NCBI GenBank assembly: GCA_028678815.1
Contig: JAJRCS010000107.1
Coordinates: forward strand, 1 to 14,790
Origin: Methanomicrobiales archaeon
GTDB lineage: Archaea; Halobacteriota; Methanomicrobia; Methanomicrobiales; JACTUA01
DNA: 14,790 bases
Direction of reading: 5' to 3'
Part shown: one piece after another, positions 7,461 through 14,122 of the stretch
Numbering within the stretch: position 1 is the first letter of the stretch
Layout of the letters: the number at the start of each line of letters is the position of its first letter
Made by a program: the position numbers and the translations under genes
The notes under the pieces: generated by a model
What the model saw: only the letters and a program-made list of their open reading frames with translations
Told to the model about the DNA's origin: nothing
Databases searched by the model: none

Positions 7461-8200
7461 AGGTCGTCGGCATGATCCCGGCGAGGCTCCAGTCCTCGCG
7501 CCTCCCCGAGAAGGCCCTCATCGACATCGCGGGCCTCCCCATGGTGGTGCACACCTGCCAGCGTTCCCTCCTCGCCCGGAGCCTGGACGAGGTGTACGTG
7601 GCCACGGACAGCGAGCGGATCCGGGCCGCGGTGGAGTCCCACGGGGGCGAGGTGATCATGACCGGCACCCATCACCAGACGGGCTCGGACCGGCTGGCCG
7701 AGGCCTCGTCCGGGATCGACTGCGACATCGTCGTGAACATCCAGGGGGACGAGCCCCTCGTGGATCCCGCCCACATCGACGCCATCGTCGCCCCGGTGGT
7801 GCAGGATCCCTCCCTCCAGATCGCCGTCGGGGTCACGCCCTACCGGAAGAAGGGGAGCACTTCGGACATCAAGGCCGTCCTCGACCTCGAGGGGAACATC
7901 ATGTACTGCTCCCGCACCGATCTCCCGAGCGATGCCCGGACGCCGGTCCCCGAGATGCTCAAGATGTGCTTCATCGTGCCCTTCAGGAAGGCGTTCCTCC
8001 GGACCTATACCTCCTGGCCCCAGACACCCCTCGAGAGGGTGGAGTACAACGAGTACCTCCGGGTGCTCGAGCACGGGGTGAAGATGCGGGGGGTGCTCGT
8101 CCATGGCGCGAAGATCAGCGTGGACACGCCCTCGGACCTCGAGGAGGTCCGCCGGCTCATGGAGAAGGACCCCCTCCGGCACACGTACATGCGCCGGTGA
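7457..8200 (+). CDS. kdsB: 3-deoxy-ulosonate (Kdo-type) cytidylyltransferase
   Basis: Encodes 247 residues, the length of bacterial KdsB. It would join CTP and a 3-deoxy-2-ulosonic acid to give a CMP-sugar and pyrophosphate in the cytosol. KdsB landmarks: IPARLQSSRLPEKAL (7-21) for CTP; VYVATDS (46-52); HHQTGSDRLAEA (72-83, compare the bacterial H-x-SGTDRLAE); VNIQGDEPLVDP (93-104) with metal-binding D98; SRTDLPSD (152-159, compare SRxxIP); EYLRVLEHG (199-207); and SVDTPSDLEEVR (221-232). The whole HxSGTDR and VDTPxDL pattern points to KdsB rather than the NeuA branch, but the exact acceptor sugar cannot be read. The start is GTG, overlapping the aldolase stop (GTGA), with GGAGGG at 7444-7449. 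It is the last gene of the operon. A true Kdo pathway would be unexpected in an archaeon, so the substrate may be a related ulosonic acid. Confidence 0.88.
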   Translation: MKVVGMIPARLQSSRLPEKALIDIAGLPMVVHTCQRSLLARSLDEVYVATDSERIRAAVESHGGEVIMTGTHHQTGSDRLAEASSGIDCDIVVNIQGDEPLVDPAHIDAIVAPVVQDPSLQIAVGVTPYRKKGSTSDIKAVLDLEGNIMYCSRTDLPSDARTPVPEMLKMCFIVPFRKAFLRTYTSWPQTPLERVEYNEYLRVLEHGVKMRGVLVHGAKISVDTPSDLEEVRRLMEKDPLRHTYMRR

Positions 8201-8213
8201 GGGGCAGCCAGGC

Positions 8214-8233
8214 GGCCGGTACCCCTGCCGGCC
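8214..8233 (+). terminator. Weak hairpin and pyrimidine tract after the first operon
   Basis: GGCCGG at 8214-8219 and CCGGCC at 8228-8233 form a 6-bp GC stem with an 8-nt loop, 13 nt after the stop of the CMP-sugar synthetase gene. A C/T-rich run (about 8240-8274, with TCTTTCCC and TTCTTTCCC) follows. Archaeal termination relies mainly on T-rich tracts, so the pyrimidine run may matter more than the stem. The short convergent gap (90 nt) to the minus-strand aldolase gene makes a terminator likely here. GC stems arise easily by chance in this genome. Confidence 0.3.
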
Positions 8234-8290
8234 CTCACGTTCCCCTGCTCCCTCTTTCCCGGTTCTTTCCCTGACAACCGGACGGCCGAA

Positions 8291-10051
8291 TTACCTGATG
8301 AACCGGTACACCGACTCGGTCTGTATGGGATAGGTCGTAGGGGTGATGGAGATCACGGGGCAGGGCGGGGAGAGGGCCTTCCAGAAGTGCTCCATCTCCA
8401 GCTGGGGCTGGGCGAGGCGATCCTGGTACCCGTCGTACCCCGCAACGTAGATGGTCCGGGGTGCCGAGAGGATGGCAAGCCCCACGGCAAACATCCCCAC
8501 CACGTAGGCCGGGAGGGTCATCCCTTCCCGGGTTACGGTGACCCCGTCCTTCTCCACGTGGCAGGGGATCTTCCGGACCTCCGCCCTCTCACCGCAGGAC
8601 CGGGGGAGCCCCCAGAGGCCGGTGACGATGAGGGAGCGGGATCCCGGGTCCCGCAGGGAGCCGGGGCCGTCCAGGGGGGAGGTGGCGCGAAGCGGCTCCT
8701 CCTGTCCAGGGGGGAAGGGGGCCCCTCTGGACTGGGCAGGGGCCCCTCTGGACCAGGACCCGCCCTGTTCCAGCACCTTCCGGAGCCTCACCCAGTTCAG
8801 GATGGCCCGCAGGTACCGGCGGGACCGCTCCTCGTAGAAGGTATCCGCGGGATTGCACTCGATGACCAGGGGGTCGTGCTGCGCTATGAAACTCGCGAGC
8901 TCGCTCCTGAACTTCTCCCGGCCCGATCCCGTGGCGATGACGAGGACCTTCTCCGCCTGGACCGGCTCGTAGAGGGGGATGCCTGCCAGGGGCTCGTCCA
9001 CCACCACCGGCTGGCTGATGACGGCATCGATGGCGGCGAGGAGGGCCCGCTCGTCGAAGGCCGAGCGCCTGGCCGGCTCGATGCGGTTCAGGATGGTGCT
9101 CACCTGCCCGATGGTGTACTGGTTGCTCGCCCGGAGGTTCTGGCAGTAGGTGGGGTGGATGTTCTGGAGGGCCGAGAGCATGTACGTGTAGTCCCAGCCC
9201 CACTGGTAGGTCTGCTTCAGGGCGGCCATCCGGGTATCCATCACCTCGAGGAGCTCCGAGGGGTTCAGGTGCGTGCAGCCCTTCTTGAAGTAGAGGTAGA
9301 GGAGGATCTGCTCGGTGCGGAGGTTCCCGGCGCCCCGGCCCATGCCCATGAGGGTGGCGTCGACGACATCGATCCCGTTCTCCACGGCGGCGATGGTGTT
9401 CGCAAAGGCGAGCCCGTTGTTGTCATGGGTATGGATCCCGACCCTGCCATGGAACCGCTCCCGGATCCGGCGGAGGTACCGGACGATGTCGCCCGGCTGG
9501 AGGTCGCCGAAGGAGTCGGAGAAGTAGAAGACCTCCAGGGGGATCCCCTTCATGAGGTCCAGGGCCCGGTCCAGGTGCTCCGGCCCGAGGAGGGACATGC
9601 CCATGAGGTTCAGGGTCACCCGGTATCCCCGCTCGTGGAGGAGGCGGGCAAGGTCCGCGGAGCCCGGGAGGCCGGGGAAGTAGGTCGCGATCCGGGCATA
9701 GGAGAAGAGGGACTCCTCCCCGGGGGGGATGCACTCCTCCACGAGGGACGGGTCCGCCGAGTCCCCCTTCAGGAACTCCTTGGCATCCACCATGAAGGAG
9801 TAGGCGAGCTCATGGTGGTCCCTGAGGAACGGGAGCTCGCTCTCGGTGCAGTACCTGAAGAGCCCCTCGAACCCCTTCTCCCGGTGGGTATGGGGCGACT
9901 TGAAGCCCACCTCGACGATGTCCACCCCTGCCCGGGAGAGGGCTGCCACCAGGTCCCGGGCGAGGGCCCGGTCGAAGCGCCAGTCATTGAAATAGCCCCC
10001 GTCCCGGAGGGTGCAGTCGAGGATGGTCACCTTCTTCTCTGCGGGTTCCAT
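8291..10051 (-). CDS. DRE-TIM metal-dependent aldolase fused to a C-terminal domain
   Basis: Encodes 586 residues from ATG 10051, preceded by GGGAGGAG. An upstream ATG at 10144 would only add 31 Gly/Pro-rich residues and is disfavoured. Residues ~7-330 are a DRE-TIM barrel like 4-hydroxy-2-oxovalerate aldolase or HMG-CoA lyase: LDCTLRDGGY (11-20) with metal-binding D12 and catalytic R16, VEVGFKSP (46-53), and the metal pair H207/H209 in HTHDNNG (207-213). WGWDYTYMLSALQNIHP (284-300) recalls aldolase-like proteins of polysaccharide loci. Residues ~366-586 form a second domain (KVLVIATGSGREKF at 368-381, PAYVVGMFAVGLAIL at 514-528, IYVAGYDGY at 534-542), perhaps Rossmann-like, which I cannot name. 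A Pro/Gly-rich linker (~430-473) containing a short tandem repeat interrupts it. Role: likely pyruvate (or related ketoacid) aldol chemistry on a sugar aldehyde for the same glycan. It converges on the CMP-sugar operon and has its own promoter region. Confidence 0.8.
   Translation of the reverse strand: MEPAEKKVTILDCTLRDGGYFNDWRFDRALARDLVAALSRAGVDIVEVGFKSPHTHREKGFEGLFRYCTESELPFLRDHHELAYSFMVDAKEFLKGDSADPSLVEECIPPGEESLFSYARIATYFPGLPGSADLARLLHERGYRVTLNLMGMSLLGPEHLDRALDLMKGIPLEVFYFSDSFGDLQPGDIVRYLRRIRERFHGRVGIHTHDNNGLAFANTIAAVENGIDVVDATLMGMGRGAGNLRTEQILLYLYFKKGCTHLNPSELLEVMDTRMAALKQTYQWGWDYTYMLSALQNIHPTYCQNLRASNQYTIGQVSTILNRIEPARRSAFDERALLAAIDAVISQPVVVDEPLAGIPLYEPVQAEKVLVIATGSGREKFRSELASFIAQHDPLVIECNPADTFYEERSRRYLRAILNWVRLRKVLEQGGSWSRGAPAQSRGAPFPPGQEEPLRATSPLDGPGSLRDPGSRSLIVTGLWGLPRSCGERAEVRKIPCHVEKDGVTVTREGMTLPAYVVGMFAVGLAILSAPRTIYVAGYDGYQDRLAQPQLEMEHFWKALSPPCPVISITPTTYPIQTESVYRFIR
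8718..8753. repeat. 15-bp direct repeat, 21-bp period, inside the aldolase gene
   Basis: GGGGCCCCTCTGGAC occurs at 8718-8732 and again at 8739-8753. The 21-bp period keeps the reading frame and yields SRGAPAQ followed by SRGAPFP in the encoded protein. It lies in the Pro/Gly-rich linker of the C-terminal domain. A recent in-frame duplication by slippage is the simplest reading. Confidence 0.75.
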
Positions 10052-10105
10052 ATGCCTTCCGTCTCCTCCCGGAGGCCCGCTTCCCGTGCCCCCCAGGGGA
10101 TCGGT

Positions 10106-10124
10106 TCCCTGCCCGGAACAGGGA
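10106..10124 (-). other. Hairpin-forming inverted repeat in the predicted aldolase leader
   Basis: TCCCTG (10106-10111) and CAGGGA (10119-10124) form a 6-bp stem around a 7-nt loop. Four outer pairs (GGGG at 10097-10100 with CCCC at 10131-10134) could extend it across a mismatched bulge. It would lie in the untranslated leader of the minus-strand aldolase gene if transcription begins near 10173. No known riboswitch pattern is recognised. Confidence 0.3.
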
Positions 10125-10162
10125 GATCGACCCCTTCCGGGCAAAAAGACGGGTCTATCGGG

Positions 10163-10183
10163 AGGATCTGCCTTACAGATCCT
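10163..10183. promoter_or_regulatory. 8-bp perfect inverted repeat, operator-like
   Basis: AGGATCTG (10163-10170) is repeated in inverted orientation as CAGATCCT (10176-10183) with a 5-bp spacer. The centre-to-centre distance is 13 bp, so it is a little longer than one helical turn. It sits about 25 nt downstream of a TATA-like element for the minus-strand aldolase gene, that is, over the expected transcription start. Both a repressor operator and a 5'-end hairpin are possible. Confidence 0.4.
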
Positions 10184-10195
10184 TCACTCCCCTCC

Positions 10196-10209
10196 GTTAA
10201 ATCGTTTCC
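10196..10209 (-). promoter_or_regulatory. BRE/TATA-like promoter for the minus-strand aldolase gene
   Basis: The minus strand reads GGAAACGATTTAAC. A purine/A-rich BRE-like part (GGAAAC) directly precedes a TATA-like GATTTAAC. The predicted transcription start is near 10172-10175, giving a leader of about 120 nt before ATG 10051. This is the clearest A/T-rich element on this side of the 338-bp intergenic region (10052-10389). No coding signal was seen in that region. Confidence 0.4.
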
Positions 10210-10322
10210 CGCTCCGGAGGGAATCCTCCCCGGGGCCGGGAGGGCCCGGAGGGCGGGGGTGCAGGAGGGACCGGCCACGGCCGGGTCATGGGAAAGCCAT
10301 ATCTGAATCAGGCACCGAGTTC

Positions 10323-10332
10323 TATGCATATT
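10323..10332 (+). promoter_or_regulatory. TATA-like promoter for the second plus-strand operon
   Basis: TATGCATATT is an A/T-rich element in otherwise GC-rich DNA. A transcription start ~25 nt downstream (about 10353) would leave a leader of ~35 nt carrying GGAGGGGGGG before the GTG start at 10390. A weaker alternative is CATATCTGAATC at about 10298-10309. The rest of the 10210-10290 stretch is GC-rich with no recognisable feature. Confidence 0.35.
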
Positions 10333-10389
10333 CCGTGAGCTTTCCATGAGAGCGCCATCCCGGGGGGCCCGGAGGGGGGGCTGGTTCCC

Positions 10390-11475
10390 GTGAAGCTCTG
10401 CTTCATCGCCGACGGGCGGTCCATCCATACCCAGCGGTGGGCCGAGTACTTCGGGAAGCGCCACGAGGTGCACCTCATCACCTACGACCCCATGGGGCGG
10501 TCCCTCCCCGGGGTCACGGAGCACATCGTCCCGTCGCCCTTCCGGAGCCTCTGGCTCGGGTTCTGGCCCCGCGAGTACCGGATCCGGAGGCTCCTTTCGG
10601 AGATCGACCCCGACCTCGTCCATGCCCAGTTCATCACCAAGTACGGCTTCCACCTCCCCCGCGGCGGGAAATGGCCGACGGTGGTCTCGGCCTGGGGGGA
10701 CGACATCCTCATCCTGCCGCCGAAGTCCCGGCTCATCCGCTCCTTCACGAGAAGGGTCCTCGGGGGCGTGGACCTGGTCTACGCCGTCTCGGAGGACCTC
10801 AGGAGGCACATCCTCGGGGATTTCGGGATCCCCGCGGCGAAGGTCACCTACATGCCCATCGGGATCGACACGGATGTGTTCTCACCCGGCGAGGGGAGGC
10901 GGGAGGCCGGGAGTTCCATCATTGTCTTCTCGAACCGGGGGTTCTTCCCGGTCTACGATACCCGGACCCTTCTTTCGGGCTTTGCCCTGGCCTTCGCAGA
11001 GAACCCCGGTCTCTCCCTGGTCCTGAAGGGCGACGGTCCGGAGGAGCAGGAGATGAAAGGGCTCGCAGCATCCCTCGGCCTGGGAGCCGCGGTCAGGTTC
11101 CGGGAACGCTCCTCCTATACCGATGTCCCCGGCGATCTCCGGAGTTCCGATATCTTCGTCTCCACCGCGACCTCGGACGGGACCCCGGTCTCGGTGCTCG
11201 AGGCCCTGTCCACGGGGCTCCCCTGCATCGCCACCCGGGTCGGGGGAGTCCCCGAGTGGATCCGGGACGGGGAGAACGGCATCCTCATCCCTCCCCGGGA
11301 CCCGGCTGCCCTCGCCCGGGCCATCCTCGCCCTCGCCACGGACGCCGGCCTCCGGGAGCGGCTCGGGACCTCGGCCCGGGAGACCGTCAGGGCGCGGGGG
11401 GACTGGAGAAGGTTGATGGTGCGGGTCGAAGAAGATTATAATAGGCTCATCAGCCGGGCGAGGGAGAACAGGTGA
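10390..11475 (+). CDS. GT4-family glycosyltransferase
   Basis: Encodes 361 residues starting with GTG, a normal length for GT4 (GT-B fold) enzymes. The N-terminal Rossmann domain opens with KLCFIADGRSIHTQRW (2-17). The C-terminal donor domain contains LVLKGDGPEEQEM (210-222), then SDGTPVSVLEALSTGLP (262-278) and GGVPEWI (285-291). The conserved glutamate E271 in VLEALSTGLP matches the second Glu of the family's E-X7-E region, and TSDGTPVSVLEA replaces the usual first Glu-containing form. It would transfer a sugar from a nucleotide donor to a lipid carrier or growing glycan at the cytosolic membrane face. The donor may be the sugar made by the three genes downstream. GGAGGGGGGG lies upstream, and the stop overlaps the next start (GTGA). 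Confidence 0.9.
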   Translation: MKLCFIADGRSIHTQRWAEYFGKRHEVHLITYDPMGRSLPGVTEHIVPSPFRSLWLGFWPREYRIRRLLSEIDPDLVHAQFITKYGFHLPRGGKWPTVVSAWGDDILILPPKSRLIRSFTRRVLGGVDLVYAVSEDLRRHILGDFGIPAAKVTYMPIGIDTDVFSPGEGRREAGSSIIVFSNRGFFPVYDTRTLLSGFALAFAENPGLSLVLKGDGPEEQEMKGLAASLGLGAAVRFRERSSYTDVPGDLRSSDIFVSTATSDGTPVSVLEALSTGLPCIATRVGGVPEWIRDGENGILIPPRDPAALARAILALATDAGLRERLGTSARETVRARGDWRRLMVRVEEDYNRLISRARENR

Positions 11476-12461
11476 CCTGGAACGGGAGGAGGGTGCTCGT
11501 CACGGGGGCAGGGGGGTTCATCGGGAGCCACCTCGTGGATGCCCTCGTGGAGCGGGGAGCGGAGGTGACGGGCCTCGTCCGGTACAATTCCCGGAACGAC
11601 TGGGGGATGCTCGAGGTGAGGTACCGGGACGGGGACGGAGGGGTGCGGGTGATGGCCGGGGACGTGACCGATGCCGGGTGCGTCCGCCGGGCCGTGGAGG
11701 GGAACGAGGTGGTCTTCCACCTTGCCGCCCTCATCGGGATCCCCTACTCGTACGAGGCGCCGGAGTCCTATGTCCGGACAAACCTCCTCGGCACCCTGAA
11801 CGTGCTCCAGGCCTCCCTCGCGGCAGGGGTGGCGAGGGTGGTCCACACCTCCACGTCAGAGGTGTACGGGACCGCCGTGTACACCCCCATCGACGAGGCC
11901 CACCCGCTCCAGGGCCAGTCCCCGTACTCGGCGACGAAGATCGCCGCCGACAAGATGGCCGAGGCCTTCAGCTGCTCCTTCGACCTCCCCGTCGTCACGC
12001 TCCGGCCCTTCAACACCTACGGCCCCCGGCAGTCTGCCCGGGCGGTCATCCCCACCATCATCACCCAGGCCCTCGCAGGGAACACCGTCCGGCTGGGGAG
12101 CCTTGACCCGGTCCGGGACTTCACCTTCGTCACCGACACCGCGAGGGCCTTCCTCCTCGCCGCCGAGAAGGAGGGCGCCGTGGGGAAGACCATCCACACG
12201 GGCTCGGGGATCGGGATCTCCATCGGCGATCTCGCGCAGAAGATCCTCCTCCAGGTGAACCCGGGCGCCCGGATCATCACCGGGGAGGACCGGGTCCGGC
12301 CGGGAAAGAGCGAGGTGATGCGCCTCGTCTGCGACAGCCGGCTCGCCTGGGAGACCCTGGGCTGGCGGCCAGAGGTCTCCCTGGACGAGGGGCTCTCCCG
12401 GACCATCGCCTGGGTGCGGGAGCACCCTGAGGGGTACAAGGCAGGGAGGTACACGGTATGA
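11472..12461 (+). CDS. NAD-dependent sugar-nucleotide 4,6-dehydratase, LegB type
   Basis: Encodes 329 residues, an extended SDR. NAD-binding TGAGGFIG (11-18), catalytic TSTSEVYG (126-133) and YSATK (152-156) are all present. HLAALIGIPYSYEAPESY (83-100), DEAHPLQGQSPYSATK (141-156) and RPFNTYGPRQSARAVIP (178-194) closely match the family that includes LegB, the dehydratase opening the GDP-sugar route to legionaminic acid. RPGKSEVMRL (276-285) and GWRP (297-300) are the usual C-terminal landmarks. It would convert a nucleotide-activated hexose or N-acetylhexosamine to the 4-keto-6-deoxy form. No PLP aminotransferase or NeuB-type synthase lies in the window, so legionaminic acid itself is not supported. 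The adjacent nucleotidyltransferase and reductase fit a 6-deoxy sugar. GTG start overlapping the glycosyltransferase stop. Confidence 0.85.
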   Translation: MTWNGRRVLVTGAGGFIGSHLVDALVERGAEVTGLVRYNSRNDWGMLEVRYRDGDGGVRVMAGDVTDAGCVRRAVEGNEVVFHLAALIGIPYSYEAPESYVRTNLLGTLNVLQASLAAGVARVVHTSTSEVYGTAVYTPIDEAHPLQGQSPYSATKIAADKMAEAFSCSFDLPVVTLRPFNTYGPRQSARAVIPTIITQALAGNTVRLGSLDPVRDFTFVTDTARAFLLAAEKEGAVGKTIHTGSGIGISIGDLAQKILLQVNPGARIITGEDRVRPGKSEVMRLVCDSRLAWETLGWRPEVSLDEGLSRTIAWVREHPEGYKAGRYTV

Positions 12462-13180
12462 CGAAGGGAGCAGGGCTCCAGGCCGTCATCCTCGCGGGAG
12501 GCAAGGGGAGGCGGCTCCTCCCGTACACGACGGTCCTCCCCAAGCCCCTCATGCCCGTCGGCGACTACCCCATCCTCGAGGTGATCCTCCGGCAGCTCGA
12601 GCGGGCCGGTTTCTCGGACGTGGTGATCTGCACGGGCCACCTCCACGAGATCATCCGGGCCTACCTCGCCCAGAGCCACCACCCCGGCCTCGACCTCCGG
12701 TGCACCCACGAGGAGGAGCCCCTCGGGACCATCGGCCCCCTCCGGCTCATCGGGGGGCTCGCCGATACCTTCCTCGTCATGAACGGGGATATCCTCACCG
12801 ACCTCGACTACCGGAGGCTCCTCGCGGCCCACCGGGAGAAGGGGGCCATGGCCACCATCGCGACGTACCACCGGGAGGTGAAGGTGGACTTCGGGGTCCT
12901 CGAACCGGACCCGTCTGGGAGGATCCGGGCCTTCCGGGAGAAGCCCACCTACCCCTTCGAGGTCTCCATGGGGGTCTATGCCTTCGAGAAGGAGATCCTC
13001 CGCTTCGTCCCCGAGGGGAAGGCCTTCGGCTTCGACGAGCTGATGCTCGCCATGATCGCGGGGGACGCCCCGGTGTACTCCTTCCCCCACGGCGGGTACT
13101 GGCTGGACATCGGGCGGCCTGACGACTACGAGCGCTCCATCGTGGAGTTCGAGCGCTACAGGGACCTCTTCCTCGGATGA
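12458..13180 (+). CDS. Sugar-1-phosphate nucleotidyltransferase
   Basis: Encodes 240 residues. The nucleotide-binding signature is intact: ILAGGKGRRLLPYTTVLPKP (11-30), with K29 as the phosphate-binding lysine. MNGDILTDLDY (108-118) carries the metal-binding D111; FREKP (159-163) and YWLDIGRPDDY (214-224) close the sugar site. This is the short form without a left-handed beta-helix, the size of simple glucose-, mannose- or glucosamine-1-phosphate nucleotidyltransferases. It would make the NDP-sugar used by the dehydratase gene directly upstream. By analogy with PtmE of Campylobacter a GDP-glucosamine product is possible, but base and sugar cannot be read from sequence. Its ATG overlaps the previous stop by 4 nt (ATGA), with GGGAGG at 12444-12449 as ribosome binding site. 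Confidence 0.88.
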   Translation: MTKGAGLQAVILAGGKGRRLLPYTTVLPKPLMPVGDYPILEVILRQLERAGFSDVVICTGHLHEIIRAYLAQSHHPGLDLRCTHEEEPLGTIGPLRLIGGLADTFLVMNGDILTDLDYRRLLAAHREKGAMATIATYHREVKVDFGVLEPDPSGRIRAFREKPTYPFEVSMGVYAFEKEILRFVPEGKAFGFDELMLAMIAGDAPVYSFPHGGYWLDIGRPDDYERSIVEFERYRDLFLG

Positions 13181-14109
13181 GAATCCTCGTCACGGGTGCG
13201 GGCGGCCTGGCCGGCCGGGCCATGGTCCGCCACCTCCTCGGCCCCGAGGGTGACCGGGAGGTCACCGGCATCTTCCGGAGGAACCTCCCTCCCCCCTCGG
13301 ACCGGTTCACCCCGGTGAAGCTCGACCTCCTGGACCGGGAGAAGACCCTCGCCCGGGTCCGGGAGGCGGAGCCGGGGATCATCCTCCACCTCGCGGGGGT
13401 GAACCACGGGACCCTCGAGGAACTCCTCGGGGGGAACGTCGTCGCCACCCGGAACCTCCTGGACGCCGCCTGCGCCCTCCGGGTCCCTCCCCGGGTCCTC
13501 GTCACCGGCTCCTCGTCCGAGTACGGGTACGCCGGGGCCGGCCCGATCGCCGAGTCGGCACCCCTCCGGCCCGTCGGGCCGTACGGCGTCTCCAAGGCCG
13601 CGGAGGATCTGCTCGCCCGGTCGTACGCCGCGGTGCGACAGCTCCCCGTGGCCGTGATCCGGCCCTTCAACCTCATCGGACCCGGGCAACCGGAGACCTA
13701 CCTCTGCGGGAAGATCGCCCGGCAGGTGACCGAGATCGAGGAGGGGAGGCGCGAGGAGATCGCCCTCGCGGACCTCGTCTCCCGGCGGGACTTCGTGGAT
13801 GTCCGGGACCTGGCCAGGGCGTGCCGGGACCTCGCGGGCCTCCCCGACTTCGGCGACCGGTGCGCGGGCCTGGCCTTCAACGCCGGGAGCGGGAAGGACC
13901 ACTCGGTGGCAGAGGTCCTCGACCTGGTGAGGAAGATCACGGGGAAGCGCTACCCCGTGCTCCTCCCGGAAAAAGAGCCGCGGATAGCCGTCCCCTCCCA
14001 GAGGAGCGACAACTCCCTCATCACGGCGACCTGCGGCTGGAGGCCGGCCATCTCCCTCACCCAGTCGCTCAGGGACATGCTCGCGTACGAGCGCGACCGG
14101 GTCAGATAG
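13177..14109 (+). CDS. Rmd-like NDP-4-keto-6-deoxysugar reductase (SDR)
   Basis: Encodes 310 residues of an extended SDR. Cofactor loop TGAGGLAG (6-13), catalytic GSSSEYG (111-117) and YGVSK (136-140). RPFNLIGPGQ (162-171), RRDFVDVRDLARA (203-215) and FNAGSG (234-239) are the pattern of GDP-4-keto-6-deoxy-D-mannose reductase (Rmd) and related enzymes. It would use NAD(P)H to reduce the 4-keto-6-deoxy sugar nucleotide made by the LegB-type dehydratase two genes upstream, giving a 6-deoxyhexose donor. Epimerase activity is an alternative. It is the last gene of its operon. The ATG overlaps the nucleotidyltransferase stop (ATGA). Its TAG is 13 nt from the stop of the convergent topoisomerase gene. 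Confidence 0.85.
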   Translation: MRILVTGAGGLAGRAMVRHLLGPEGDREVTGIFRRNLPPPSDRFTPVKLDLLDREKTLARVREAEPGIILHLAGVNHGTLEELLGGNVVATRNLLDAACALRVPPRVLVTGSSSEYGYAGAGPIAESAPLRPVGPYGVSKAAEDLLARSYAAVRQLPVAVIRPFNLIGPGQPETYLCGKIARQVTEIEEGRREEIALADLVSRRDFVDVRDLARACRDLAGLPDFGDRCAGLAFNAGSGKDHSVAEVLDLVRKITGKRYPVLLPEKEPRIAVPSQRSDNSLITATCGWRPAISLTQSLRDMLAYERDRVR

Positions 14110-14122
14110 TCTGTTCTAGTCT
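14107..14122 (+). terminator. Short T-rich convergent spacer
   Basis: TAGTCTGTTCTAGTCT contains a direct repeat TAGTCT (14107-14112 and 14117-14122). It joins the ends of two convergent genes. It is T-rich compared with its surroundings and is the only candidate for ending the plus-strand operon. There is no stem. Evidence is thin. Confidence 0.2.

Noticed and set aside
8640..8760. CRISPR or mobile-element repeats
   Set aside because: The repeats are only 12-15 bp, lie inside a coding frame and have no spacers or terminal inverted repeats.
10052..10144. 31-residue N-terminal extension of the aldolase protein
   Set aside because: The extra residues are Gly/Pro/Arg-rich, and the conserved barrel begins a few residues after ATG 10051, which has a good ribosome binding site.
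8387..10306. Plus-strand frame of 639 codons opposite the aldolase gene
   Set aside because: Gly/Pro/Glu/Val-rich shadow. The minus strand has clear DRE-TIM motifs and a ribosome binding site.
11472..13180. A legionaminic acid pathway
   Set aside because: Only the LegB-like dehydratase and a nucleotidyltransferase are present. No aminotransferase, hydrolysing epimerase or NeuB-type synthase is visible, and the KdsB-like protein resembles Kdo rather than NeuA enzymes.
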